A DNA stretch of 64,000 nucleotides from CAJQLB01 sp041392065. Its GTDB lineage: Bacteria; Bacteroidota; Bacteroidia; Flavobacteriales; Flavobacteriaceae. The translations under genes and the position numbers were made by a program. The notes below the pieces were generated by a model. It ran no database searches and was not told the origin of the DNA. It worked only from the letters and a program-made list of their open reading frames with translations. The stretch covers positions 1-64,000 of the forward strand of contig JAWKMU010000001.1 of NCBI GenBank assembly GCA_041392065.1. Direction: 5' to 3'. Of the stretch, positions 14,770-23,253 are shown piece by piece (within the stretch, counting starts at the first letter, position 1; each line of letters begins with the position of its first letter).

Positions 14770-15918
14770 ATGAACACACTAAAAGAGAAATTTGTAACAA
14801 CCAGAACACAAACCGAAGCTATTTGTTCGCATTTAGAGACTGAAGATTTTTCGGTGCAACCTGCGGTGTTTGTATCACCACCAAAATGGCATTTGGCTCA
14901 CAGCACTTGGTTTTTTGAGCAGTTTGTGTTGGTAAAATTTGATACACAATACAAAATCTATAACGATGATTTTGCGTATCTCTTCAACAGTTATTACAAT
15001 AATGCTGGCGAGCGCATATTACGTCCTAACCGTGGATTAATGACCAGACCAACGGTTAAAGAGGTGTTAAATTATCGTACGTATGTTACTAAAAATGTTG
15101 CTCAACTTTTAGAAAATAGTTCAAACAAAGAGCTGTTAGAAATTGTTGAAATTGGTATCAACCACGAGCAACAGCATCAAGAACTATTGGCTTATGACAT
15201 TAAATATATTTTAGGAAATCAACCTACGTTTCCAACCTTAAAGCACAATTTCAATTTAGTAGAAGAGACTCAAGAACAAGAGTTTATTTCAATTGAAGAA
15301 GGTGTTTATACCATTGGTTATCAAGGTAACGGCTTTTGTTTTGATAACGAATTGGGTGTTCATAAAACCTATATTCAGCCGTTTCAAATTTCAAACAAAC
15401 TGGTAACCAATAAAGAATACACCGAGTTTATAGAAGCTGGAGGCTATCAAAATTTTAACCTTTGGCACGCAGAAGGCTGGGATTTTGTTCAAAATAACAA
15501 CCTACAAGCACCACAATATTGGCACAAGGTAAAAGGCGTGTGGCATTATTATACTTATGATGGATTTATTCCTGTTGAACCAGAAAAACCAGTAATGCAC
15601 ATCAGCTTTTTTGAAGCCTATGCCTATGCCGAATGGAAAGGTATGCGTTTACCCACCGAATTTGAATGGGAAGTAGCTTCCAACCAATTTAATTGGGGAC
15701 AACTTTGGGAATGGACAAACAGTGCCTATTTACCTTATCCCAATTTTACAAAAGCCGAAGGTGCTTTGGGCGAATACAACGGTAAGTTTATGGTAAACCA
15801 ACACGTATTGCGAGGGGCATCCATCGCTACACCGAAAAATCACAGAAGAAACACTTACAGAAATTTTTTCCAGACCGATATGCGTTGGCTATTTGCAGGA
15901 ATTAGACTAACTAAATAA
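14770..15918 (+). CDS. egtB: EgtB-like non-haem iron sulfoxide synthase (ergothioneine type)
   Basis: A 382-residue two-domain protein. The N-terminal DinB-like domain has the iron-binding histidines: WHLAHSTWFFEQF (about 40-52) and NHEQQHQELLAYD. The C-terminal formylglycine-generating-enzyme-like domain includes GVYTIGYQGNGFCFDNE, MRLPTEFEWEVAS, LWEWTNSAYLPYP, LRGASIATPKNHRRNTYRNFF and AGIRL. EgtB joins trimethylhistidine (hercynine) to cysteine or gamma-glutamylcysteine as a sulfoxide with O2. No EgtA, EgtC or EgtE gene is visible in the neighbourhood, so the sulfur donor may be free cysteine. Together with egtD at 17286 it makes a short thiol-histidine module. Confidence 0.88.
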   Translation: MNTLKEKFVTTRTQTEAICSHLETEDFSVQPAVFVSPPKWHLAHSTWFFEQFVLVKFDTQYKIYNDDFAYLFNSYYNNAGERILRPNRGLMTRPTVKEVLNYRTYVTKNVAQLLENSSNKELLEIVEIGINHEQQHQELLAYDIKYILGNQPTFPTLKHNFNLVEETQEQEFISIEEGVYTIGYQGNGFCFDNELGVHKTYIQPFQISNKLVTNKEYTEFIEAGGYQNFNLWHAEGWDFVQNNNLQAPQYWHKVKGVWHYYTYDGFIPVEPEKPVMHISFFEAYAYAEWKGMRLPTEFEWEVASNQFNWGQLWEWTNSAYLPYPNFTKAEGALGEYNGKFMVNQHVLRGASIATPKNHRRNTYRNFFQTDMRWLFAGIRLTK

Positions 15919-15922
15919 TAAA

Positions 15923-17284
15923 ATGAAACAATTTGACAGTATAATTATAGGAGCAGGACAAGCAGGAACACCGTTGGTGTTTTCACTGGCTACCAAAGGT
16001 GAAAAAGTTGCTTTAATAGAAAAAACACAAATAGGTGGCACCTGCTTAAATGTAGGTTGTGTGCCTACAAAAACCTATGTAGCATCGGCAAGACGCGCGT
16101 GGGATTTTAAACACGCCGAAGATGTTGCCATCGATTTTAAGGGCGAGTTTGTAGCCAACCTATCAAAGATAAAAAACCGAAAAGACCAACTAATTGGTGC
16201 AAAAATCGACCAACTTAACGGAGCTGTCAAAAAGAGAGACAACATCTCATATATTCAAGGCGAAGCAAAGTTTGTTGACAACAAAACGGTAGAAGTTAAT
16301 GGCGAACAGCTTACTGCCCCAAAAGTATTCTTGAATATTGGCGGAAGACCGTTTGTGCCCAATGAGTATAAAGACATTCCGCATTTAACCAGTACTTCTA
16401 TTTTACAGTTAACTGATTTACCAGAACATTTAGTCATTATTGGCGGCAGTTATATTGGTCTGGAATTCAGTCAGATATTTGCACGATTTGGAAGTAAGGT
16501 TACAGTTATTGAACGTGGTGCTCGCATTATTGGTAGAGAAGATGAAGCAGTAAGTGTTGAAATTCATAAATTTTTGAAGGCTGATGGCGTAAACATCATT
16601 ACCAATGCCCAAAAGATTGAACCAGAAAAAACGGCAACTGGCATTAAAATTACAGTGAACAACGAACAAGTTATTGAAGGTTCTCACCTCATGTTGGCTA
16701 TTGGTAGAGTTATCAATTCTGATAAAATAGGCATTGAGAACACCGATATAAAAACAAATGCAAGAGGTGTAATAGAAACAGACGATGTGGGACAAACTTC
16801 TGTAGAAGGCATTTTTGCCTTGGGCGATTGCAATGGCAAAGGAGCGTTTACGCATACGGCTTTTAACGATTTTCAGGTTGTTGAGAATTATGTATTTGGA
16901 GATAAAACCAGAAAAATTTCAGATAGAATCCCAACTTACGGATTGTTTGTTGACCCACCATTAGGACGTTGTGGAATGACAAAACAACAAGCCTTGGATT
17001 CCGGTAAAAAAGTGTTGGAAGCACACATAGACATGAAAGATATTGCCAGAGCGCGAGAAAAAGCAGAAACTTATGGTTTTATGAATGTACTTATTGATGC
17101 CGAGACCAATCTTATTTTAGGAGCCAGTGTTTTGGGTTCTGGAGGCGATGAAATTGTGAATACTTTTTTAAGTCTTATGGTGTCAAAACAACCCTATACC
17201 AACTTAAGGGATAGTGTGATTTTGCATCCAACCATTTCGGAGTTAATCCCAACCATGCTTCAAAAATTAAAGCCATTAAATTAG
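15923..17284 (+). CDS. FAD-dependent pyridine nucleotide-disulfide oxidoreductase
   Basis: A 453-residue flavoprotein of the glutathione reductase/mercuric reductase group. It has the FAD-binding GAGQAGTPLVFSLA near the N-terminus, the redox disulfide GGTCLNVGCVPTKT, the NAD(P) site IGGSYIGLEFSQIF, the second FAD site GIFALGDCNGKGAFTHTAFND and a C-terminal dimer segment VILHPTISELIPTML with the conserved His-Pro. No mercury-binding N-domain or C-terminal CC is present. Lying between egtB and egtD, four bases and one base away, it is a good candidate for the enzyme that reduces an oxidised thiol such as ergothioneine disulfide; this is inference from position. Confidence 0.88.
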   Translation: MKQFDSIIIGAGQAGTPLVFSLATKGEKVALIEKTQIGGTCLNVGCVPTKTYVASARRAWDFKHAEDVAIDFKGEFVANLSKIKNRKDQLIGAKIDQLNGAVKKRDNISYIQGEAKFVDNKTVEVNGEQLTAPKVFLNIGGRPFVPNEYKDIPHLTSTSILQLTDLPEHLVIIGGSYIGLEFSQIFARFGSKVTVIERGARIIGREDEAVSVEIHKFLKADGVNIITNAQKIEPEKTATGIKITVNNEQVIEGSHLMLAIGRVINSDKIGIENTDIKTNARGVIETDDVGQTSVEGIFALGDCNGKGAFTHTAFNDFQVVENYVFGDKTRKISDRIPTYGLFVDPPLGRCGMTKQQALDSGKKVLEAHIDMKDIARAREKAETYGFMNVLIDAETNLILGASVLGSGGDEIVNTFLSLMVSKQPYTNLRDSVILHPTISELIPTMLQKLKPLN

Positions 17285-17285
17285 T

Positions 17286-18227
17286 ATGACACAGTTTGGA
17301 GCAGACATAATTAATGGCTTAAGCAAAGAGAACAAACAGTTATCTTCAAAGTATTTTTACGATGATGCTGGCAGCAAGATTTTTCAGGAAATTATGAACA
17401 TGCCAGAATATTATTTGACTGATAGTGAGTTTGAAATTTTATCGCTTCAAGCCAAACAAATAATAGATGCGGTAAATTTTAATCAGCCATTTAATATTGT
17501 AGAATTGGGTGCTGGCGATGGTTTTAAAACCTTCAAATTGTTAGAGTTTTTGGTAAATAATAAGGTAGATTTTTATTATGTACCAATCGATATTTCGCAA
17601 GGAGCTATGGATAGCTTAACAACACATTTAAAAAAACGCTTACCAAATTTATCTATTCATCCACGAGTTGGCGATTATTTCAAAGTATTACAAAGCGAAA
17701 ATTTAAAGACCAACATCCCAAGCTTGTTGTTGTTTTTAGGGAGTAATATTGGTAACTATATGCCTGATAAAGCTATTGAATTGATGACGCTTTTTTCGGA
17801 TTCTATGAAAAAAGGCGATAAGCTTTTGTTAGGTGCAGATTTAAAGAAAAATCCTATTACTATTCAAAATGCTTATTACGATAAACATGGGATAACAAAA
17901 CGGTTTAATTTGAATCTGCTGCTTCGTATTAATAGAGAGTTTGATGCCGATTTTAAGATAGACGATTTCGATTTTTACTGTCATTACAATCCAACTAGTG
18001 GCGAGGTAAAAAGCTATATTGTAAGTTTAAAAAAACAAACCGTATATTTAAAAAAGCTGGATAAATATTTCAATTTTGATTATAATGAATTGATTTGGAC
18101 AGAGCTTTCAAAAAAATACGATTTACTAGAAATTGAAAAGCTTGCTGAAGATTCAAATTTAAAAGTTGAAAAACATTTTTTAGATTGCAAACATTATTTT
18201 GCAGACAGTTTATTAATAAAGAATTAA
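17286..18227 (+). CDS. egtD: L-histidine N-alpha-methyltransferase EgtD
   Basis: A 313-residue SAM-dependent methyltransferase that trimethylates histidine to hercynine. Family signs are KYFYDDAGSKIFQEIMNMPEYYLTDSE at the N-terminus, the SAM motif IVELGAGDGFKTFKLLEFL, and LLLFLGSNIGNYMPDKA, with LLLGADLKKNPITIQNAY later. Length is normal for EgtD. It follows the flavoprotein after one base and completes an egtB-reductase-egtD operon. Hercynine made here would be the substrate for EgtB. Confidence 0.92.
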   Translation: MTQFGADIINGLSKENKQLSSKYFYDDAGSKIFQEIMNMPEYYLTDSEFEILSLQAKQIIDAVNFNQPFNIVELGAGDGFKTFKLLEFLVNNKVDFYYVPIDISQGAMDSLTTHLKKRLPNLSIHPRVGDYFKVLQSENLKTNIPSLLLFLGSNIGNYMPDKAIELMTLFSDSMKKGDKLLLGADLKKNPITIQNAYYDKHGITKRFNLNLLLRINREFDADFKIDDFDFYCHYNPTSGEVKSYIVSLKKQTVYLKKLDKYFNFDYNELIWTELSKKYDLLEIEKLAEDSNLKVEKHFLDCKHYFADSLLIKN

Positions 18228-18243
18228 TTAAAATTTTAAAAAA

Positions 18244-18519
18244 ATGGGACTTATAGACAATTTAAAAACATATTTTAAAAAGAAAGAAAACAACGAAGAA
18301 ACAGGTTCAGCACCAGAAGGTGTTTGCCCAAATTGTTGGGGGACTTATGAGTATGATGGCGAATATTACAAATTTATGAAAGGGCAAAATGGAAACCCAA
18401 GCGAAGATATTTACAACAATTTTATTGCCGATGTTGCCCGCAAATTAGATAAAATAACCATAAAGGATAATGACTATGTGTGCGAAACTTGTAAGGTAAA
18501 TTATAGTCATAAGCATTAA
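18244..18519 (+). CDS. Small putative zinc-ribbon protein
   Basis: A 91-residue soluble protein with two cysteine pairs: CPNCWGTYEYDGEYY and CETCKVNYSHKH, the second ending at the C-terminus. Four cysteines in CxxC pairs suggest a zinc ribbon. The N-terminus is basic and helical (MGLIDNLKTYFKKKENNEE). It lies 16 bases after egtD and 14 before the bestrophin gene. No family is recognised and its role is unknown. Confidence 0.68.
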   Translation: MGLIDNLKTYFKKKENNEETGSAPEGVCPNCWGTYEYDGEYYKFMKGQNGNPSEDIYNNFIADVARKLDKITIKDNDYVCETCKVNYSHKH

Positions 18520-18533
18520 TAAACAGATAATTT

Positions 18534-19529
18534 ATGTACATAAAAAGGAGATATGGTTTAGGCATGATTATTAGGTGGACTTCCACGTTTATTTTGGTAA
18601 GTGTCCTGTATGCAACTGCCATTACGATTGCATTTGTTTTGTTGGAAAAATATTTTAATATAAACCTATCTCTTTCGTGGCAACCCATTGGCGTGTTGGG
18701 TATTGCCGTAGCGTTTTATCTTGGCTTTAAAAACAATGCCAGTTACGACCGCAGTTGGGAAGCCCGTAAAATTTGGGGTTCTATTGTAAATAACAGTCGG
18801 TCGTTTACCGCCCAATTAATTGCTTATACCAAAGGCGAAAAATCTGAAGAATTAATCAGTGAAATAGTAAATAGGCACATTGCTTGGTTAACCGCGTTGC
18901 GTTTTCAGTTACGATTAGAAAAAGAATGGGAACACACTAGCGAACGCCTAAATAATATGTTTACACCAACAGTCTGTGAACTCTATCTTGAAAGGTTGGA
19001 CCACGCTTTAATGAGTTGTATTACTGAAGAAGAATTCAACAGCTATAAAGGCAAAACTAATATGGCAACACAGATTCTTGCAAAACAATCTGTCAGGCTA
19101 CAAGATTTGCGAGACCAAGAATATTATGAAGATTTTAGACACATGGAATTACAAAAAACGGTACATAATTTTTATGAAGACCAAGGCAAAAGCGAACGCA
19201 TAAAAGGCTTTCCTTTTCCACGACAGTATGCTTCAATAGCATTGTGGTTAACCTTCTTTTTTGCTGTATTGATTCCGTTTGGGTTGTTAGACATTTTTAT
19301 GAAAAACGGAACAAATATATGGTTAACAATTCCTGTTTCAGCATTAATTATTTGGGTGTTTTATTTAATGGAAAAAATAGGTGATTATTCCGAAAACCCA
19401 TTTGAAGGCACATATAATGACGTGCCAATTACTTCAATAGCTAATACCATTGAAATAGATTTAAAAGAAATGATAAATGCTACAGATATTCCACCAAAAA
19501 CAGAACCCGTGAATGGGTTTTTGATGTAG
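18534..19529 (+). CDS. Bestrophin family ion channel protein
   Basis: A 331-residue membrane protein. MYIKRRYGLGMIIRWTSTFILVSVLYATAITIAFVL gives the first membrane helix, and VLGIAVAFYLGFKNNASYDRSWEARKIWGSIVNNSRSF is the family signature with the pore-lining helix. Later segments (FPFPRQYASIALWLTFFFAVLIPFGLLD, IWLTIPVSALIIWVFYLMEKIGDY, SENPFEGTYNDVPITSI) also fit bestrophins. Bacterial members form pentameric channels, often cation-selective. It sits at the end of the plus-strand redox run and is convergent with the GH2 gene, ten bases apart at their stops. Confidence 0.9.
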   Translation: MYIKRRYGLGMIIRWTSTFILVSVLYATAITIAFVLLEKYFNINLSLSWQPIGVLGIAVAFYLGFKNNASYDRSWEARKIWGSIVNNSRSFTAQLIAYTKGEKSEELISEIVNRHIAWLTALRFQLRLEKEWEHTSERLNNMFTPTVCELYLERLDHALMSCITEEEFNSYKGKTNMATQILAKQSVRLQDLRDQEYYEDFRHMELQKTVHNFYEDQGKSERIKGFPFPRQYASIALWLTFFFAVLIPFGLLDIFMKNGTNIWLTIPVSALIIWVFYLMEKIGDYSENPFEGTYNDVPITSIANTIEIDLKEMINATDIPPKTEPVNGFLM

Positions 19530-19539
19530 TACATCTTTG

Positions 19540-21981
19540 TTAGAAAGTAGATAACATTACTTTGCCAGTTTTTATACCCTTTCCAGTAACTATTAATTCT
19601 ATTTTTCCAGCTTCTTCTAAAGATTGAACAATTACAACCAATTTTCCACTAAAAAGCTTCATTGTTGGTATATGAAACATTTCTAAAGATGTAGCATCAC
19701 CATTACAAACAGCTTTAAACGTACCATTACCTTTTACTTTAAAATTTAATTGATTGGTAGCTGTTGGACAAGGAATTCCATTTTTATCAACTACGGAAAC
19801 TGTTATATAGGATAGGTCTTCGCCATTGGCTTTTATGGTTTTTCTATCAGGCTCTAATACTAATTTATAAGGTTTTCCAGCTGTCTTAATTTCTTTTTGT
19901 GCAGCAGGCTTTCCTTCTTTATCAAAGGCAACTACTTTTACAGTTCCAGGTTCATATTTTGTATTCATCCACATTAAACGATAACGGTTTTGAGATGTGG
20001 AATCATTCTTTTTTTGTATACCTTGACTTTTACCATTAATAAAAAGTTCTGCACTATCATAGCTTGTATAAACAAAAACTGGAGTGATTTTCCCTTCTCT
20101 ACCTTTCCAATTCCAATGAGGTAAAATATGAAGCGTTTCATCTTTTGTATTCCACCTACTTCTGTATAAATAATATCTGTCTTTTGGTAATCCAGCGAGA
20201 TCATTTATTCCAAAGTATGAACTGCGCGAAGGCCAAGCTTCATCGTAAGGTGTAGGTTCTCCCAAATAATCAAAACCTGTCCAAACAAATTCTCCAATAA
20301 CCCATGGTTTGTCGTCTTGTAAAACAAAATCGTCGTCTGGAACGTTAGACCACCAACATGCTTCTAAATCATAAGATGAACTCTGAAAATCATCGTAAGT
20401 TTTCATGTCTTCTCTCACTACAGGAAATTTATAAATACCACGAGAACTCACAGTTGAAGCTGTCTCAGAGCCTAGAATAAATCCTTGAGGAAATTTTTCA
20501 TAAGCTTCTTCGTATAAGTGTACTCTATAATTTAATCCTGGAATATCTAATAAGGCACCAAAACCAGATTCCATGACAGCTTTTACCTGATCCATACCTA
20601 TAGTTACTGGTCGTGTTGGGTCTTCTCTGTGAAAAATATCTTGCAACCATTTGGCACGTTTAACACCGTCATTTCCCCATTGGTCAGGCACTTCGTTTCC
20701 AGCACTCCACATAACTATTGATGGATGATTTCTGGTAGCTTGTACTAAATTGACAACATCTTTTTCGGCATAGTCTTCAAAAAAACGATTATAACCATTT
20801 TGAACTTTTGGTTTAGCCCATTCGTCAAAACTTTCAGCAATGAAGAGGAAGCCCATTTCGTCGCAAAGCTCTAATTGTTCAAACGAAGGCATATTATGAG
20901 CACTTCTTATAGCATTACAACCTAAATCTTTTAGAATTGTAAGTTGTCTTTTAAGAGCAGCACGATTTACAGCTGTACCTAAAGGGCCAAGATCATGATG
21001 TAAGCAAACACCTTTAAATTTTGTAGTTTCTCCATTCAGAACCAAACCTTTCCCAGCTTCATATTTTACATCTCTAATTCCAAAACGTGTTGATGTTTCG
21101 TCTTTCAACTTATCATTAACAAATAATTGGGTCACTGCTGTATAGAGATATGGTGTTTCCGTATTCCATAAGTTTGGATTTTGAACTTTAATATTTTGTT
21201 CAAATTCTTCATTAAATTTTATAGTTGTAGTATCTGAATTAATTTTTTTCCCCTTTGCATCATAAATGGTTGTAACGAGTTGACTTTTTTCACCTGAAGT
21301 CACTTTAGTTTTAATATTTACTTTAGCAACCTCCTTATTAGCTATAGGTGTGGTTATAAAAGTTCCCCATTGATTAATACTCTCAATGTCTTTAATGATA
21401 ATTGAAACCTTTCTATAAAGGCCAGCTCCTGGATACCAGCGAGAGGCATAAGGCTCATTACTTAATTTAACTACTAAAGTATTTTCTCCTTGATTGATAA
21501 GTTTGGAAACATCAAAATAAAAATAGCTATAGCCATAAGCCCATTCACCAACTTTTTCGCCATTTAGAAAAACTTTTGGCTCACTCATAGCACCTTCAAA
21601 GAGTAGAATTATTTTTTTATTAGTTAGATCTTGAGGTAGCAAAAAAGTGTTTCGATACCAAGCGGTTCCAATATGCGGTAAAGCACCTGTTCTTCCTGTT
21701 TTTTCGGTCGGAATGGTTTCACCATTTTGTTCTATGGCAACTCTTTGAATGTCAATTTCTTTGTTAAAAGGTCCTTTTATTGCCCAATCGTGAGGTACTG
21801 TAACGGTTTCCCAATTAGAGTCATTAAAACTTATTTGGCTTGCATTTTCAACATCACCTTTTTGGAATTTCCAACCTTTTTTTAAAGTAACGACTTCTCT
21901 GGTTTGAGCATTAGAACATAAAGCACCAAGTAAAATGAATAGAAACAGGAGTTGCGAGCTTAATTTATTAGTTTTTATCAT
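19540..21981 (-). CDS. Glycoside hydrolase family 2, probable beta-galactosidase
   Basis: An 813-residue exported enzyme. A signal peptide (MIKTNKLSSQLLFLFILLGALCSNAQ) precedes a sugar-binding domain (GTAWYRNTFLLP, LLFEGAMSEPKVFLNGEKVG), an immunoglobulin-like domain, the TIM barrel (GVCLHHDLGPLG, NAIRSAHNMPS) and a C-terminal DUF4982-like region. The acid/base Glu is in MWSAGNEVPDQWG and the nucleophile Glu in FILGSETASTVS. It has no T9SS tail and is likely periplasmic. Its start overlaps the upstream GH53 gene by four bases. GH53 products (galactooligosaccharides) would be its substrate. Confidence 0.9.
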   Translation of the reverse strand: MIKTNKLSSQLLFLFILLGALCSNAQTREVVTLKKGWKFQKGDVENASQISFNDSNWETVTVPHDWAIKGPFNKEIDIQRVAIEQNGETIPTEKTGRTGALPHIGTAWYRNTFLLPQDLTNKKIILLFEGAMSEPKVFLNGEKVGEWAYGYSYFYFDVSKLINQGENTLVVKLSNEPYASRWYPGAGLYRKVSIIIKDIESINQWGTFITTPIANKEVAKVNIKTKVTSGEKSQLVTTIYDAKGKKINSDTTTIKFNEEFEQNIKVQNPNLWNTETPYLYTAVTQLFVNDKLKDETSTRFGIRDVKYEAGKGLVLNGETTKFKGVCLHHDLGPLGTAVNRAALKRQLTILKDLGCNAIRSAHNMPSFEQLELCDEMGFLFIAESFDEWAKPKVQNGYNRFFEDYAEKDVVNLVQATRNHPSIVMWSAGNEVPDQWGNDGVKRAKWLQDIFHREDPTRPVTIGMDQVKAVMESGFGALLDIPGLNYRVHLYEEAYEKFPQGFILGSETASTVSSRGIYKFPVVREDMKTYDDFQSSSYDLEACWWSNVPDDDFVLQDDKPWVIGEFVWTGFDYLGEPTPYDEAWPSRSSYFGINDLAGLPKDRYYLYRSRWNTKDETLHILPHWNWKGREGKITPVFVYTSYDSAELFINGKSQGIQKKNDSTSQNRYRLMWMNTKYEPGTVKVVAFDKEGKPAAQKEIKTAGKPYKLVLEPDRKTIKANGEDLSYITVSVVDKNGIPCPTATNQLNFKVKGNGTFKAVCNGDATSLEMFHIPTMKLFSGKLVVIVQSLEEAGKIELIVTGKGIKTGKVMLSTF

Positions 21982-23117
21982 TGTGAAGCATTGTAAAATT
22001 GCATGCCTAAAGTGGCTGTGTAATTATGATCAAAAAGTGTTGCATTGTCCCAATGAGAGCCTTGTGCCCATTGTGTACTGCAATTGGTAGAAACCCAAGC
22101 AGGCTCCCAATAAATTAATCCTTCGCCTCCAGCATTTTCTATGATCGTTTTTAGCTGGTTTAAGTAGTCTAACTGACCCTGTTGCGAAGCAGGATAACCA
22201 GAAATTAAAGCATCAGAACCTAAAATATTGTTTGCGGAGTCGGCATTGTTAAGCGTAAAAGGGTAAGCTGTTTCAACGACCATTAGACGTTTATTGTAAG
22301 TATTTATTAATGTGCTAAATGCAGTTTCGACATTATTTAAATTGTAATCTGACCAAAGAGGATAATATGATAGCCCAATCCAATCGTAATCTGTAACTCC
22401 TGCTTCAGTTGCCTGCTCAAACCACCATAATCCGTTTTCAGGTTGCGCAATGTGCAACATAACTTCAATAGTTTTGTTTTTATCTATAGAAATCTCTCTA
22501 ACTGCTTTTATGCCTTTGTTTAGCAAAGATGAGTTTCTAACCCAATCTATAGGCCAGACCAAATCGCCATGTTGAAGTATCATAGGGTTTATTTCATTAC
22601 CTATTTGAACAATGTCTGGCAGTAAATTTGAATTGGACAAATTGTTTAAAGTTTCGTAAGTATAATCATAAAGCAAATTGCTCAATGTTTCAGTATTATT
22701 AATTTCGCTTAACCAAGCTGCTGGAATTTCTTGCTTGCTTGGATCTGTCCAATCATCAGAATAATGAAAATCCAAAAGTACTTTCATGCCATTGGATTTA
22801 CCACGTTGTATAGTTTTTTTTACGTCTTCGTAATTGGAGTAATTTGTCCAGGTTGGATTGTGCCACAAGCGAACCCTTACCAGATTGGCTCCAGCTTCTT
22901 TAAAAATTACAAAAGGATCTTTAGTGTTATCATTTTCATCAGTATATGTTGCTCCACAATCTTCCATTTCATTTACATAAGACAAATCTGCACCATAATA
23001 AAATGTTGTTGGCGTTGGTTCTATGACAATATCATCTGTTTCTTGTGTGCTACTATTATCACAAGACGAACAAGAAATACAACAAAAAAACAGCAAAAGC
23101 AAATAAGGTGTTTTCAT
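21978..23117 (-). CDS. GH53 endo-beta-1,4-galactanase, lipoprotein
   Basis: A 379-residue lipoprotein (MKTPYLLLLFFCCISCSSCDN, lipobox around residue 16, serine and asparagine rich after) of the family GH53. FYYGADLSYVNEMEDCGA opens the barrel; the acid/base Glu is in DIVQIGNEINPMILQ and the nucleophile Glu in RLMVVETAYPFTL. LDFHYSDDWTDPSKQEIP is also typical. It cuts beta-1,4-galactan side chains of pectin or arabinogalactan I. Surface export is plausible from the lipobox. It is transcribed away from the GntR regulator and coupled to GH2. Confidence 0.92.
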   Translation of the reverse strand: MKTPYLLLLFFCCISCSSCDNSSTQETDDIVIEPTPTTFYYGADLSYVNEMEDCGATYTDENDNTKDPFVIFKEAGANLVRVRLWHNPTWTNYSNYEDVKKTIQRGKSNGMKVLLDFHYSDDWTDPSKQEIPAAWLSEINNTETLSNLLYDYTYETLNNLSNSNLLPDIVQIGNEINPMILQHGDLVWPIDWVRNSSLLNKGIKAVREISIDKNKTIEVMLHIAQPENGLWWFEQATEAGVTDYDWIGLSYYPLWSDYNLNNVETAFSTLINTYNKRLMVVETAYPFTLNNADSANNILGSDALISGYPASQQGQLDYLNQLKTIIENAGGEGLIYWEPAWVSTNCSTQWAQGSHWDNATLFDHNYTATLGMQFYNASQ

Positions 23118-23145
23118 TTTACTTGGTTTGATAACATTTTAAAAC

Positions 23146-23165
23146 GCATGACTTATTTATCATGC
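23146..23165. promoter_or_regulatory. Inverted repeat in the GH53-GntR intergenic region
   Basis: GCATGA and TCATGC flank eight bases at 23146-23165, 29-48 bases upstream of the GH53 start codon. A palindrome at this place is a candidate regulator site for the minus-strand galactanase operon. The bound protein is unknown. Confidence 0.45.
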
Positions 23166-23217
23166 ACAATTAAAACGCTGGGTTTTTGCTAAATTATGAT
23201 AATTTTTTAAAAAACCA

Positions 23218-23234
23218 TACCAGTACCTACCAGT
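23218..23234. promoter_or_regulatory. Two direct TACCAGT repeats spaced one helical turn, candidate GntR operator
   Basis: TACCAGT occurs at 23218-23224 and 23228-23234, starts exactly ten bases apart, immediately upstream of the -7 element of the GntR gene. Such placement would block transcription when bound, so it is a candidate autoregulatory site. Confidence 0.5.
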
Positions 23235-23240
23235 TTTTTC

Positions 23241-23248
23241 TATATTTG
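23241..23248 (+). promoter_or_regulatory. -7 element (TATATTTG) of the GntR gene
   Basis: TATATTTG is an exact TAnnTTTG match ending only five bases before the start codon at 23254, which implies a very short or leaderless message. Confidence 0.6.
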
Positions 23249-23253
23249 TTTTT

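Noticed and set aside
16430..16855. Minus-strand open frame of 141 residues
   Set aside because: It is antisense to the flavin disulfide oxidoreductase, whose motifs are clear; the antisense protein looks random.
22731..23192. Plus-strand open frame of 153 residues rich in Ile and Cys
   Set aside because: It is antisense to the GH53 galactanase and its upstream region; composition is that of a reversed signal sequence.
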